From DAISWL01 sp036826375 (GTDB lineage Bacteria; Patescibacteriota; Saccharimonadia; Saccharimonadales; HK-STAS-PATE-42): a stretch of DNA of 45,820 nucleotides. The stretch is taken from contig DAISWL010000006.1 in assembly GCA_036826375.1 (NCBI GenBank), forward strand, positions 1 to 45,820, in the 5' to 3' direction. Under the pieces are notes generated by a model, which was given only the letters and a program-made list of their open reading frames with translations, was not told the origin of the DNA and made no database searches. Both the position numbers and the translations under genes were made by a program. Shown one piece after another: positions 25,613 through 33,637 of the stretch (position 1 is its first letter; every line of letters begins with the position of its first letter).

Positions 25613-27819
25613 TGTCATCCGATTCATTAGCTAAGCATGAACTTGCTACTGCTCCAATAGATACATATTTGGAATCTTTAAGAAGAGGCGATGCATCCCC
25701 GCTCGGTCTTTCTATAGGAAGATGGTGCGCTCTTCTAGTGTTAGCATGTTTATCAGATACGACACCAGGGCTTACAGATATGATTGTAAGCGCTTCATCT
25801 ACGGTTGGTGGCGCTATATCTACCCCGGCAGGGGCTACCCCATTAGCTTATTGCCCCGGGAGGGGTTCGTTTACAGAAGCAACTGCTAGAGCGGCAGGCA
25901 TGACATCAGCGAAGGCAGTTGCTTATTATAAAGATATCGGTTGTAGAGTTGATGGCAATTCAGAGGTGGGCTGGAGATATGCTCCCAAAGAAGCCAGTGA
26001 AAGAAGCCCCGAGCCCCCTCCACCTTCGTCACGCACCACGGCCCCTGACCCTATCCCCTCCACCACTACTACTACTACTACTACCACTACTACCCTACCG
26101 AAGTATGAAGTAATAGTATTAGCGGGCGAAGAAGGAGAGGACTCTCCTCCGCACGCAAACACTGAGGGTTCAGTTCCCCCTAAGTCTTATAATAGCGATA
26201 ATAATGGTTTACCTCCGCCCCCATCTCGCGATGGTGACCAACCTCCACCACCCAAAGCTGTCTCCCAGCCGGCTCCCGATAGAAAGAGATACTATAGAGG
26301 GGCTACCGGAAGCGCTCTAGCGGGCGCAGGCGCCCCCCCAGAAGAGGTACTACTAGGGGCAGAAGTGACACCCGGCCAATCGATACTTAATACTGCTATG
26401 AGCCAGCTTCAGTCGGTATCCGGCGACGGGAGTAACCAGGACATCGGGGAAAAGGTTATGCCTCCAGGTATGGAGAATGAGCCATATTGCGCCGCCTTTG
26501 TCAGCAGTATTCTTAAAATGGCTGGTTACCCCATCTTTCAAGGCAATTATGGTAATGGGACGCTAGAGACGGGTGCGCTTAATCTAATGAGGATATTCCA
26601 AAATTCAGATGCTAAAGCAGGTTCAGGTTACAAATTAGCTTTTGTGGGGGTAGGAGATGTTATAGAAGGAAAGTACTACCCACAACCCGGCGATGTAACT
26701 TTCTATTCTAGAGCGGGGGTAGGTAAGGGTCATGTCGGTATAGTTGAAGAGTTTCGACGTGATTCTGGGGCTCTAAAATCCATAGAGGGCAATGTTAACG
26801 GAGGAAGAATAGCTACAACAGAAAGAAATCTCTTTTCTTCTACTAATGGGCTTAAATTCTTAGGGGTAGGGAGAGTTATCACATCTGATGGTGAGGCCTC
26901 TGAGCCCCTGATGGGCAGCCCTAGTGACAATAACTCAGCCCCAGTTATAATAAATGTCTATAATCAGGATGCCTCCCCCCCACAAGAAGGGGGGTTCGGT
27001 GGTCTACTGGGGCTAGTCCCGGAAGAAGTGATTCGGCTTGTTAGTGATGTAACCGGCAGGGACCCCTCAGTGTTACTAGCAGGAGCAACAAGTAGCGGTG
27101 GTGGTACTAGCCCGGAACCTTTTGTGGATGCATCGGATTTGTCTCGGCTTGGTTCACCCATTGCCCCAACAGGTAGTTCCTCGGCGGAACGGGAACCAGA
27201 CGCCAATAATTCAAATACTGATCCAAGAGATATGACCGAAGAGCAAGTTAATGATTTAAAACTAAAGCTAGATAACTTGCCCTACAAAGACACTACTAGC
27301 CTAGAGGAGTTTTTAACTTACTACAAGCCTCTTTTTGAGATGGCTTCTTACTTAAGCGGCGCTCCTGTAGAGGCGGTTGCTGCACATGCAAGCTTGGAAT
27401 CCAATTATTCTAATGACCCTGAGCGTCAAAAAAGGGGTTGGCCTAGTGAACTGTTTGCACAGCATTGGAATCCGTGGGGTATTAAATCTTCACCTAAAGA
27501 TGGATGCCGAACTGACCCTGGGCAATCAGCAACAACGGGCATGAATACTCACGAAGGTACTGATGGTATCGATAGACATATTGAGTCAGCCAATTTTTGT
27601 GGTTATCTTAGCTGGCTAGCCGCAGCTGAATCCTACGCCAATCTACTGGCTTTGCCTAGATACAATATCTCCCCAAGGGAAGATTCAGATAGAGTGACAG
27701 TCGCAGTTTTTATTGATAGTCTTTTTAACGGGGGGTACATGACTAATAAAGAATGGCCAGCTCAGATTGCTGGTAGAATTGAGCTTACTGTCGGCATCTA
27801 TAGAGAAACAGTTAACTAA
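25612..27819 (+). CDS. Large cell-wall hydrolase: CHAP domain plus glucosaminidase domain
   Basis: At 735 residues the order is a hydrophobic N-terminal segment (RWCALLVLACLSD), a small Cys-containing domain (YCPGRGSFTEATARAAGM), a Pro- and Thr-rich linker with an 11-Thr run, then a CHAP/NlpC-like domain. The CHAP domain has Cys about 293 (EPYCAAFVSSILKMAGY), His about 373 (GKGHVGIVEEF) and Asn (IEGNVNGG). The C-terminal domain resembles GH73 glucosaminidases, with catalytic Glu in AAHASLESNYSND and HWNPWGIKS after it. Such enzymes cut peptide and glycan bonds of peptidoglycan. Whether the target is its own wall or a host cell is open. It is the centre of the operon. Confidence 0.8.
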   Translation: MSSDSLAKHELATAPIDTYLESLRRGDASPLGLSIGRWCALLVLACLSDTTPGLTDMIVSASSTVGGAISTPAGATPLAYCPGRGSFTEATARAAGMTSAKAVAYYKDIGCRVDGNSEVGWRYAPKEASERSPEPPPPSSRTTAPDPIPSTTTTTTTTTTTLPKYEVIVLAGEEGEDSPPHANTEGSVPPKSYNSDNNGLPPPPSRDGDQPPPPKAVSQPAPDRKRYYRGATGSALAGAGAPPEEVLLGAEVTPGQSILNTAMSQLQSVSGDGSNQDIGEKVMPPGMENEPYCAAFVSSILKMAGYPIFQGNYGNGTLETGALNLMRIFQNSDAKAGSGYKLAFVGVGDVIEGKYYPQPGDVTFYSRAGVGKGHVGIVEEFRRDSGALKSIEGNVNGGRIATTERNLFSSTNGLKFLGVGRVITSDGEASEPLMGSPSDNNSAPVIINVYNQDASPPQEGGFGGLLGLVPEEVIRLVSDVTGRDPSVLLAGATSSGGGTSPEPFVDASDLSRLGSPIAPTGSSSAEREPDANNSNTDPRDMTEEQVNDLKLKLDNLPYKDTTSLEEFLTYYKPLFEMASYLSGAPVEAVAAHASLESNYSNDPERQKRGWPSELFAQHWNPWGIKSSPKDGCRTDPGQSATTGMNTHEGTDGIDRHIESANFCGYLSWLAAAESYANLLALPRYNISPREDSDRVTVAVFIDSLFNGGYMTNKEWPAQIAGRIELTVGIYRETVN

Positions 27820-27927
27820 GTTAGTTGTTATTTTTAAATTTTAATAAGCTAATGCTTGCAAATGAACTATAATAATGAGTATACTATTCTTAAGTAAATA
27901 AATGGAGTGGGAGTAAGGATTGTTATT

Positions 27928-28500
27928 ATGAACGTATTAGGTAGAACCCCCGATCAGAGAGGTGGAGTCACTCAGAAAGCTCTGCTGGGGATAGCCGGCC
28001 TTATCATGCTTTATCCTGTAGCTGATATGATTAATTCAGCTGGCGAGGACGAAGAAGTTACAGGTGCAGTCGGGAGAGTCGCTAAGGGGGTTACTGAGGT
28101 TATTGGTGGAGTAGCAGGCGCTACCGAGGGACTTGCTGATACAGCCTCGAAAAAACTTGGAGAATCTGGGCCCACCACTACTGGTGGGGCTGATAACGCG
28201 GCATCAGGTGATTGCGGCCCGTTTGCTGGGATGGATTGTGGGGGTGGTACTACTACTGCACCCAATGATGGTACACCTGATGGATCTGAAAAGCCATTCA
28301 CCTTTCGCTTAGACGACGGTAGAGAGGTTATTTGTGGCCTCCCATTGTCCGGCGCTTATAACTATGGTGATGCAGCAAAACAGCAGTCCCAACTAAGAGG
28401 CACCGACCATGCCTGGGCCCTGTTATTAGACGGAGCTAGTGTAGCGTTAGGTACTCATCCTCCAAAAGGATCTTGTTCGGTCGGCGGTGGGGATGAGTAG
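27928..28500 (+). CDS. Unrecognised small membrane-tethered protein
   Basis: The start is ATG 27928, with GTAAGGA about 8 nt upstream (an earlier GTG at 27907 is less likely), giving 190 residues. One N-terminal membrane segment (KALLGIAGLIMLYPVADMI) is followed by a Gly/Ala/Thr-rich linker. A small C-terminal domain with Cys (REVICGLPLSGAYNYG, THPPKGSCSVGG) ends it. No family was recognised. It has its own AT-rich upstream region (TATAAT near 27868) and a strong terminator after it. Confidence 0.6.
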   Translation: MNVLGRTPDQRGGVTQKALLGIAGLIMLYPVADMINSAGEDEEVTGAVGRVAKGVTEVIGGVAGATEGLADTASKKLGESGPTTTGGADNAASGDCGPFAGMDCGGGTTTAPNDGTPDGSEKPFTFRLDDGREVICGLPLSGAYNYGDAAKQQSQLRGTDHAWALLLDGASVALGTHPPKGSCSVGGGDE

Positions 28501-28534
28501 GAATTTAAAATAAATTTAAAACCCCAGCTGATGC

Positions 28535-28705
28535 AAAACATACACACGAGCCGTTATAGCAACGGCTTGGAGTGTATTTTTATATGGTGGTAGAGACGGT
28601 CCTCTTAATTAGCGGCAGTGGGTTAATTGACCCTGGCGGCATCTAAGAGGTCTTTGAGTTGCTAATAATAATTCGGATATTGTTCTTCGTATTCTGGCAC
28701 CCCAA
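28535..28705 (-). ncRNA. Candidate small RNA of about 170 nt
   Basis: A minus-strand promoter (TTGACA complement of 28735-28740, 17-bp spacer, TATATT complement of 28712-28717) is followed by about 170 nt without an ORF, ending at the 28541-28582 hairpin. The RNA has a stem CCTCTTA / TAAGAGG enclosing a symmetric internal region with TGCCGC on both sides and a GGGT/ACCC tip. The length fits 6S or SRP RNA, but I see no diagnostic core of either. Confidence 0.5.
28541..28582. terminator. Intrinsic terminator, usable in both directions
   Basis: The stem is ACAC..GAGCCGTT / AACGGCTT..GTGT, followed by TATTTTTATA on the plus strand. It ends the 27928 gene and also lies at the 3' end of the minus-strand RNA. 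Confidence 0.8.
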
Positions 28706-28711
28706 CTTAAA

Positions 28712-28740
28712 AATATATTAATACGTGGCTCAATTGTCAA
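28712..28740 (-). promoter_or_regulatory. Promoter of the small RNA
   Basis: On the minus strand this is TTGACA, a 17-bp spacer, TATATT, placed between the small RNA and the CcdA gene. The near-consensus hexamers make it one of the best promoters in the window. Confidence 0.7.
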
Positions 28741-28785
28741 GTACAGTAGTCTAAAATTAATAATCAAATAATCAAATTAATTCCC

Positions 28786-29517
28786 TTACCTCGGCAACAG
28801 GCTTTGTTCAAGTTTGATGTAACTAGTGAAAAAATTATTGTGTTTTAGCATCCAGATTTCGATTTTTTTATCAAAGCCTGTAAAGATCAAAACTCCGATC
28901 ACCACAAAAGAAATTGCTAGTATTCTTCTGAATAAACTTTTAGGATTAGCCACCCACTTAAGTTTTGCAATCACCTTCTGCCCACCTAAAGATATTAGTA
29001 ATATCATTAAACTTAAACCAAAACAATATGAGCTTAAGTTTAAAATCCCAACCGCCAAGTTACTTGGTAGGATTATCGAAATAATAAATAGATAGATGGG
29101 ATTGCAACTACTAAAAACTGGGCCGAGGGCGAATCCGGTTAATATCGGCTCCAGCCTAGATTTTGATTGATAGCTTTCGGTAAGTCTATCTTCTGAAGTT
29201 GAGATTAGCTTAAGTTTAGCGCTAATGGCCATCCATAGACTTGGAAACAAGTTAATAATTCCTAAAATAAAAATTATTGAGCCAGATACTTTTGCCCAAA
29301 AAGAGGCATCAACTCCAACCAGTAAGCTACTAAACTTAATTAACAAGCTAAATGTTAACACCGAGAACCCTAGTGATGCTGATACTATTAGCGCCCTTTT
29401 TTTAGGATTTTCGCTATCTTTTAAACTACCGCCAACAACTATGGGCAGCATCGGTAAAGCGCATGGAGCAAAAACCGTTAAGGCTCCAGAGATTAAACTT
29501 AACAAGAAGATAAACAT
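28786..29517 (-). CDS. CcdA/DsbD-like membrane thiol transporter
   Basis: The start is ATG at 29517, which overlaps the stop of the upstream thioredoxin gene by one base (TAATG), giving 243 residues. It has about six membrane spans and the CcdA-type first helix with Pro-Cys (SLISGALTVFAPCALPMLP). A second conserved Cys sits in GPVFSSCNPIYLFI. The family carries electrons across the membrane to extracytoplasmic thioredoxins. The partner is the coupled upstream gene. Confidence 0.9.
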   Translation of the reverse strand: MFIFLLSLISGALTVFAPCALPMLPIVVGGSLKDSENPKKRALIVSASLGFSVLTFSLLIKFSSLLVGVDASFWAKVSGSIIFILGIINLFPSLWMAISAKLKLISTSEDRLTESYQSKSRLEPILTGFALGPVFSSCNPIYLFIISIILPSNLAVGILNLSSYCFGLSLMILLISLGGQKVIAKLKWVANPKSLFRRILAISFVVIGVLIFTGFDKKIEIWMLKHNNFFTSYIKLEQSLLPR

Positions 29518-30389
29518 TATTTTAATTGATCTGTGATACTTTGTAGATCTCCGCCACCAGACCACTTAGCAATCTGATTGCCGCTAGAATCTATCTGTAC
29601 TAGGGTGTGCTGGATCCTTATCCCATATTTAGATTTAAGCTCAGTTTCCTTATCGTAATCTACGTTAACAACTGTTAAATCTTTAGGAAATGATTCGATT
29701 TGCCTTGCAAGGCTTTCATCTAAAACTTTACAGGTTGGGCACCAGCTGGCGTTGAAAAATAAAACAACCTTGCCAGAATCGTAGGTCGTTTTCTGGCTCT
29801 GGTAATCTGCCAGGCTAATATAGCCATTTTTTTTAGAATTAGTGTCATTAGATTCGGCATCAGATGAAGATTGTTTTGATAGCCCCCCTTCTAATATGTG
29901 GGTGGCTGGTGCTGGATTCCCATCATCTGGTTCAATGGTTAAAACATATTTGTTGAAGGAGCTATAATCTGTACTAGAGCTAAATGAATTAAGCCACGTA
30001 CCAGTCACTGAATTAGTTTTGCCTGTACTAATAAATTTATTAGTGGAATCTACTAGCCACCCTTCGTAAAAATAGCCGCTTTGAGGCTCAACCAGATTAG
30101 AAGACTTAGCCAACATAACAAAATTAGAGTTTAAGAACGAGTAGCCCACCTCACCAGTAGCTGAGCTGCCGTCAACTGAGCTTAGGGCTCCGTAATAATC
30201 GTACTCACCCTTAACCTGGGTATTATCAGAATTATTAGATTTAGGCTGATCTACCTTCTGCTCGACATTCTGGCCAGTGCCTCGCATCCCTTTAACATAC
30301 ATTGAAACACCCAGTATTATTAGTACTAAGGCGGCCACTGCAAGGGCTAAAGCTATCTTATTTATTGAGGGTTTACTTTTATCCAACAT
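29517..30389 (-). CDS. Membrane-anchored protein with RskA-like and thioredoxin domains
   Basis: At 290 residues an N-terminal span (about residues 11-32, IALALAVAALVLIILGVSMYV) leads to an extracytoplasmic region resembling the C-terminal domain of anti-sigma-K factors (GYFYEGWLVDSTNKFISTG, YVLTIEPDDGNPAPATHILEG). A thioredoxin domain follows with active site WCPTC (FFNASWCPTCKVLDE). It probably receives electrons from the coupled CcdA and reduces surface proteins. No anti-sigma zinc finger is present, so an anti-sigma role is unlikely. ATG follows AAAGG. Confidence 0.8.
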   Translation of the reverse strand: MLDKSKPSINKIALALAVAALVLIILGVSMYVKGMRGTGQNVEQKVDQPKSNNSDNTQVKGEYDYYGALSSVDGSSATGEVGYSFLNSNFVMLAKSSNLVEPQSGYFYEGWLVDSTNKFISTGKTNSVTGTWLNSFSSSTDYSSFNKYVLTIEPDDGNPAPATHILEGGLSKQSSSDAESNDTNSKKNGYISLADYQSQKTTYDSGKVVLFFNASWCPTCKVLDESLARQIESFPKDLTVVNVDYDKETELKSKYGIRIQHTLVQIDSSGNQIAKWSGGGDLQSITDQLK

Positions 30390-30578
30390 TATAACCGCCT
30401 TTCAATTACTACTGTTCAAATACGATAACCTAATTAACAAAAAGGTTAAGCTTAATAATAACATATAGATTGCACATCATCACCTGCCTCATTTCTAGTG
30501 GTTATCTTCGACTACTAACAGTTTTTTGCTCGACTCTGTAACTACGGCTATAGTTTCTCGTAATGCGTGAGCTTAAAC

Positions 30579-31442
30579 TCAACTTAGTTCCCAGTGATTT
30601 GCTCCTGTTGGGCGGATTATCCCTTTAATCTCTAACATTGTCATATTCATAGAGTAATCGCTTAAATCTAGCCCTGTATCTTCTAATAAATCTTCTGAAT
30701 CGCTCAACCCCTTGTTAAGAGAGGCTATTATTTTATCTTGGGCATCATTATCGCCCTTAACCTTTTTGGGCTCAATGATTTTCATTTTTAAGCTTAATGC
30801 GTTCAAAACGTCATCGGCACTAGTAATAACTTCAGCTCCTGCCTTAATTAAATTATTAGTTCCCCCGCTGTTTTCTTTGTAGATTTCACCCGGAACGGCC
30901 ATGATAATCTTATTTTGCTCTAATGCAAAGTTGGCGGTAATTTGAGTTCCACTTTTGGGCGCAGCCTCTATTACTAATACCCCGTCGCTTAATCCGCTAA
31001 CTAGGCGGTTTCTAGCAATAAAATGATGCTTCATGCTGGATACTCCTTCAGGATATTCACTAATTAGGCTGCCCCCGCTCGCTACTATTTTCTTGGCTAA
31101 GCTTAAGTTGGCTGCCGGGTATATTTTATCCAGCCCTCCAGCTAAAACGGCCCAGGTAATTCCACCAGCTTCAACGGCAGCCTGCTGAGCCATGCTATCG
31201 ATTCCGTAAGCTAGCCCACTAATTATAATTACGCCGGCTCTGGCTAGCTTAGATGCTATATCCTTAACAACCTTTTGCCCGTATAGAGTTGGCTTACGTG
31301 AACCTATAATTGCAACTTTGGGTAAATTGTTGTTTAAATTACCCCCCGATACATAAAGTTGTTTTGGTGGATACTTTATCTGTAATAACTGTTTAGGAAA
31401 AAGCTTATGGTTGATGTTTATATGATTGATATTGTTAGTCAT
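30579..31442 (-). CDS. dprA: DNA-processing protein DprA
   Basis: At 287 residues the Rossmann-like DprA core is evident: VAIIGSRKPTLYGQKV, IISGLAYGIDSMAQQAA, VLAGGLDKIYPAAN, SEYPEGV, FIARNRLVSGLSDGVLVIEA and GTNNLIKAGA. A short winged C terminus follows (SMNMTMLEIKGIIRP). DprA receives single-stranded DNA entering by natural transformation and loads RecA. Its presence makes DNA uptake plausible for this organism and gives context to the abundant short motif. It is transcribed divergently from the RNA at 31491. Confidence 0.93.
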   Translation of the reverse strand: MTNNINHININHKLFPKQLLQIKYPPKQLYVSGGNLNNNLPKVAIIGSRKPTLYGQKVVKDIASKLARAGVIIISGLAYGIDSMAQQAAVEAGGITWAVLAGGLDKIYPAANLSLAKKIVASGGSLISEYPEGVSSMKHHFIARNRLVSGLSDGVLVIEAAPKSGTQITANFALEQNKIIMAVPGEIYKENSGGTNNLIKAGAEVITSADDVLNALSLKMKIIEPKKVKGDNDAQDKIIASLNKGLSDSEDLLEDTGLDLSDYSMNMTMLEIKGIIRPTGANHWELS

Positions 31443-31455
31443 GATATTAAATGTA

Positions 31456-31484
31456 TTGACTTAAATTTGATAATCTGCTAATAT
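31456..31484 (+). promoter_or_regulatory. Promoter of the second unidentified RNA
   Basis: TTGACT (31456-31461), a 17-bp spacer and TAATAT (31479-31484), starting just upstream of dprA and pointing away from it. Confidence 0.75.
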
Positions 31485-31490
31485 ACATAA

Positions 31491-31850
31491 GTCTTATGGC
31501 GGATTTAATCCGTCAGAAGAATGTACATTTTACCCCAAAAATAACAGTTTTTTTACTGTTAGGTTGCCTAAGAACTTTGGTTTTAAGCTTTAAGTATTTA
31601 CCCTCCGCTTGGCTAACCTTCGCTGTAATTTAATTATAGCAGGGTTCTTGGCAAACTAACCCCTTTCATCCACCACCAGCCCACCTGCTCATATTTAATG
31701 CGAGAGGATAGGAGCTTTGGCGCGGATGAATATATGTCACCCCAGGGTGGGATGAAAGGGCCCAAAAACTTTACAAGTTATTATTTGGTTAAGTTATTAA
31801 ACAACCCTCAGCGGCGCCCACCCCCGCGGAGGGTTGTTTAATTTTATCTA
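31491..31850 (+). ncRNA. Unidentified structured RNA of about 360 nt
   Basis: It is bounded by a clear promoter and by a strong terminator at 31798-31848. No ORF lies inside. Pairings include GGCGGATTTAATCCGTC near the 5' end, AACAGTTTTTTTACTGTT, and an 11-bp closing stem CCCTTTCATCC / GGATGAAAGGG (about 31661 and 31751). That stem encloses about 80 nt ending in CACCCCAGGGTG. I could not fit it to tmRNA, SRP RNA or 6S RNA. One signature-like motif (ttttaagcttt) lies in its middle. Confidence 0.6.
31798..31848. terminator. Intrinsic terminator
   Basis: The stem is AAACAACCCTC / GAGGGTTGTTT with loop GCGGCGCCCACCCCCGCG-like, then TTTAATTTTAT. It ends the RNA at 31491. A further perfect 12-bp hairpin (AGATCTCGAAAT / ATTTCGAGATCT) lies at 31877-31905. 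Confidence 0.85.
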
Positions 31851-31918
31851 AAGTTTATATTTATTTATTAAAAAATAGATCTCGAAATTGAATATTTCGA
31901 GATCTTCAGTGGAACCAA

Positions 31919-32105
31919 TTTGGTGTCCTTGTACGACAAGGCTAGAACCTATTTTGAGGAAAATTGTTGAAAAGTGCAAGCCCCGCCGGCTAGCACAGCA
32001 GAGCTGTGCTGCGCCCCGCCCAGAAAATCCTTTGCATTATTTTTTTTGGAGCTACCCCGCCGAGATTTTTTTAGAAAAGGAAGAGGGTTTTTCTGGTCGC
32101 GTCGC
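31919..32105 (+). repeat. Long inverted repeat A, left copy
   Basis: About 187 bp, nearly identical to the reverse complement of 33171-33358 (one T-run length difference and an occasional base change). It begins with tttggtgtccttgtacgaca and contains an internal palindrome (AGCACAGC AGAGCTGTGCT). Together the copies flank the Qng1-like gene. Confidence 0.9.
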
Positions 32106-32113
32106 TAAGTACA

Positions 32114-33073
32114 CTAGTAACTAATGGTTCGTGTGCGATGATATGGCTTATCATCAGGAGACTTATCTTGACCACGTAACCAAAGCACATGGTCCACTTG
32201 GATTGCACTAGCCAATTTGCCACTGTCCTTTAAGTGACGTGCTAATAGTTCAACTGCCAAAATAGTCATTGCCCGAATTTCAATCTCTTCTGCGCTACCA
32301 ACTTCAATTTCCACAAGCCTATCAATCCTATTTGATAGGTCATCACTATATTTAAGCACGCCTTGTTTTCTCAATACCTGAGGCACTTTATAATCTGCCA
32401 ATGCAGTCAATTTATCCATTTGCGAGATGTCGTGATTGCTAACACCTAACTGCTTCAATTCATGTAAGTGTGAAGGTACAAGCTGCGCGCGTTTATAGAA
32501 CTTGACTGGTTCTCCTTTGTAATCTTCCTCATCATTAAACACATCCGGCATCTCGTCAGCTAGATTCTCGACTAACCCAACCGCATCCCAGCCAGATGCG
32601 TCAACAAATGCAGTGAATGAGCCTCCGTGCTGCTCCGCAATATGCTGCCCCAATGATCGAAGCATCTCTAGCCTCTCGGTAAACAGCGGAATCTCAACAT
32701 TTCCCTGGAGGATATCCCTAAGGTCATCTTCGGGTAATGAGCGGAGATAGTCAGCAGACAATAAATCATATCCGGATTTAATTCCACGCTGCAAAGCTTT
32801 GAGCATCCCAATCCCGCCGTCATAGTCTTTGCCGTCGATGTTGATCGTCCACTTTGGCTCTCCCCAATATGAGAAGTTTATAGCGTTGTAGATAAACCCA
32901 AACGCAATACTTTGTTCAAGTGAGAGGCTGTCGACCTTCTCAAATAACGGAGGAACGTCTCTAAGTTCTTCAGGCTTAATTGTATCGGCAAAAGCTTTAA
33001 GAGACTCCTCGTCAACTGAGACGTGTTTACTTTCTTTGACTACGGGCCCTATTGAGTTCAAAATCCTATCCAT
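32114..33073 (-). CDS. Queuosine salvage protein (Qng1/DUF2419-like)
   Basis: At 319 residues it matches the queuosine 5'-phosphate N-glycosylase family over its length: FIYNAINFSYWGEPKWTI, GIGMLKALQRGI, then EMLRSLGQHIAEQHGGSFTAF, VKFYKRAQLVPSHL, LTALADYKVPQVLRKQGVL, EIEIRAMTILAVELLA and IQVDHVLWLRG. These enzymes release queuine base from salvaged queuosine nucleotides for insertion into tRNA. No other queuosine gene is in the window. It sits alone between long inverted repeats, without signature motifs, and so looks acquired. It is probably an active enzyme, since no block is missing. Confidence 0.85.
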   Translation of the reverse strand: MDRILNSIGPVVKESKHVSVDEESLKAFADTIKPEELRDVPPLFEKVDSLSLEQSIAFGFIYNAINFSYWGEPKWTINIDGKDYDGGIGMLKALQRGIKSGYDLLSADYLRSLPEDDLRDILQGNVEIPLFTERLEMLRSLGQHIAEQHGGSFTAFVDASGWDAVGLVENLADEMPDVFNDEEDYKGEPVKFYKRAQLVPSHLHELKQLGVSNHDISQMDKLTALADYKVPQVLRKQGVLKYSDDLSNRIDRLVEIEVGSAEEIEIRAMTILAVELLARHLKDSGKLASAIQVDHVLWLRGQDKSPDDKPYHRTRTISY

Positions 33074-33170
33074 TACTCAATAATAGCATATTTTTATCTG
33101 TTCAATGTGTCGCTTGCGACACAGTAACTTTGTCGCCCCGAGCCACGCCGCCTGTCTGCCAAAGGCAGAC

Positions 33171-33358
33171 GCGACGCGACCAGAAAAACCCTTTTCCTTT
33201 TCTAAAAAAATCTCGGCGGGGTAGCTCCAAAAAAAAATAATGCAAAGGATTTTCTGGGCGGGGCGCAGCACAGCTCTGCTGTGCTAGCCGGCGGGGCTTG
33301 CACTTTTCAACAATTTTCCTCAAAATAGGTTCTAGCCTTGTCGTACAAGGACACCAAA
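33171..33358 (-). repeat. Long inverted repeat A, right copy
   Basis: Reverse complement of 31919-32105. Its outer end (caccaaa at 33352-33358) overlaps the left end of inverted repeat B, so the two modules share a junction sequence accaaaattgg. Confidence 0.9.
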
Positions 33359-33481
33359 ATTGGGAAAAATTCAGAATTGCGGCGCATGAGCGCCGTTTTT
33401 TCTTTGGTTTTGCGCAGCAAAAACCAAATGTTTTCAGAGGGGGGAGAAATTTCTGAGGCAGCCGTAGGCTGCGCCTTTTTG
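33352..33481 (+). repeat. Inverted repeat B, left copy, with internal terminator
   Basis: 130 bp, complementary to 35065-35194. It starts with CACCAAAATTGGG, the same sequence as the tRNA-Val 3' end and what follows it. It then has a terminator hairpin (GGCGCATGAGCGCC then GTTTTTT), GGTTTTGCGCAGCAAAAACC, and GCAGCCGTAGGCTGC. It lies upstream of the serine recombinase gene. Confidence 0.9.
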
Positions 33482-33512
33482 CCGCCATTGGCGGCTTCTG
33501 ATAAAATAGGAA

Positions 33513-33601
33513 CTGCACACAATCAATCAGACGGAGCTTTTTATTTTTTTATGGCTCTAATAGCCGTCTCGTACAATACAGCTCGTCTGGATTGTGTGCA
33601 G
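33513..33601 (+). promoter_or_regulatory. Inverted repeat in the leader of the recombinase gene
   Basis: CTGCACACAATC (33513-33524, then CAGACG) is complementary to GATTGTGTGCAG (33590-33601, preceded by CGTCTG), forming a long interrupted hairpin just before the recombinase start. TACAAT at 33572-33577 could be a -10. An operator or attenuator role is inferred. The surrounding DNA (33482-33637) holds no other gene. Confidence 0.4.
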
Positions 33602-33637
33602 CGAGGCGGCTATTCGAGTTCTAAGGGGGTAAAAACC

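Noticed and set aside
25926..26162. Minus-strand ORF with a valine run
   Set aside because: It is the complement of the threonine-rich linker of the wall hydrolase.
33338..33637. N-terminal extension of the serine recombinase from TTG 33338
   Set aside because: It translates inverted repeat B and adjoining palindromes; a good ribosome site precedes GTG 33638.
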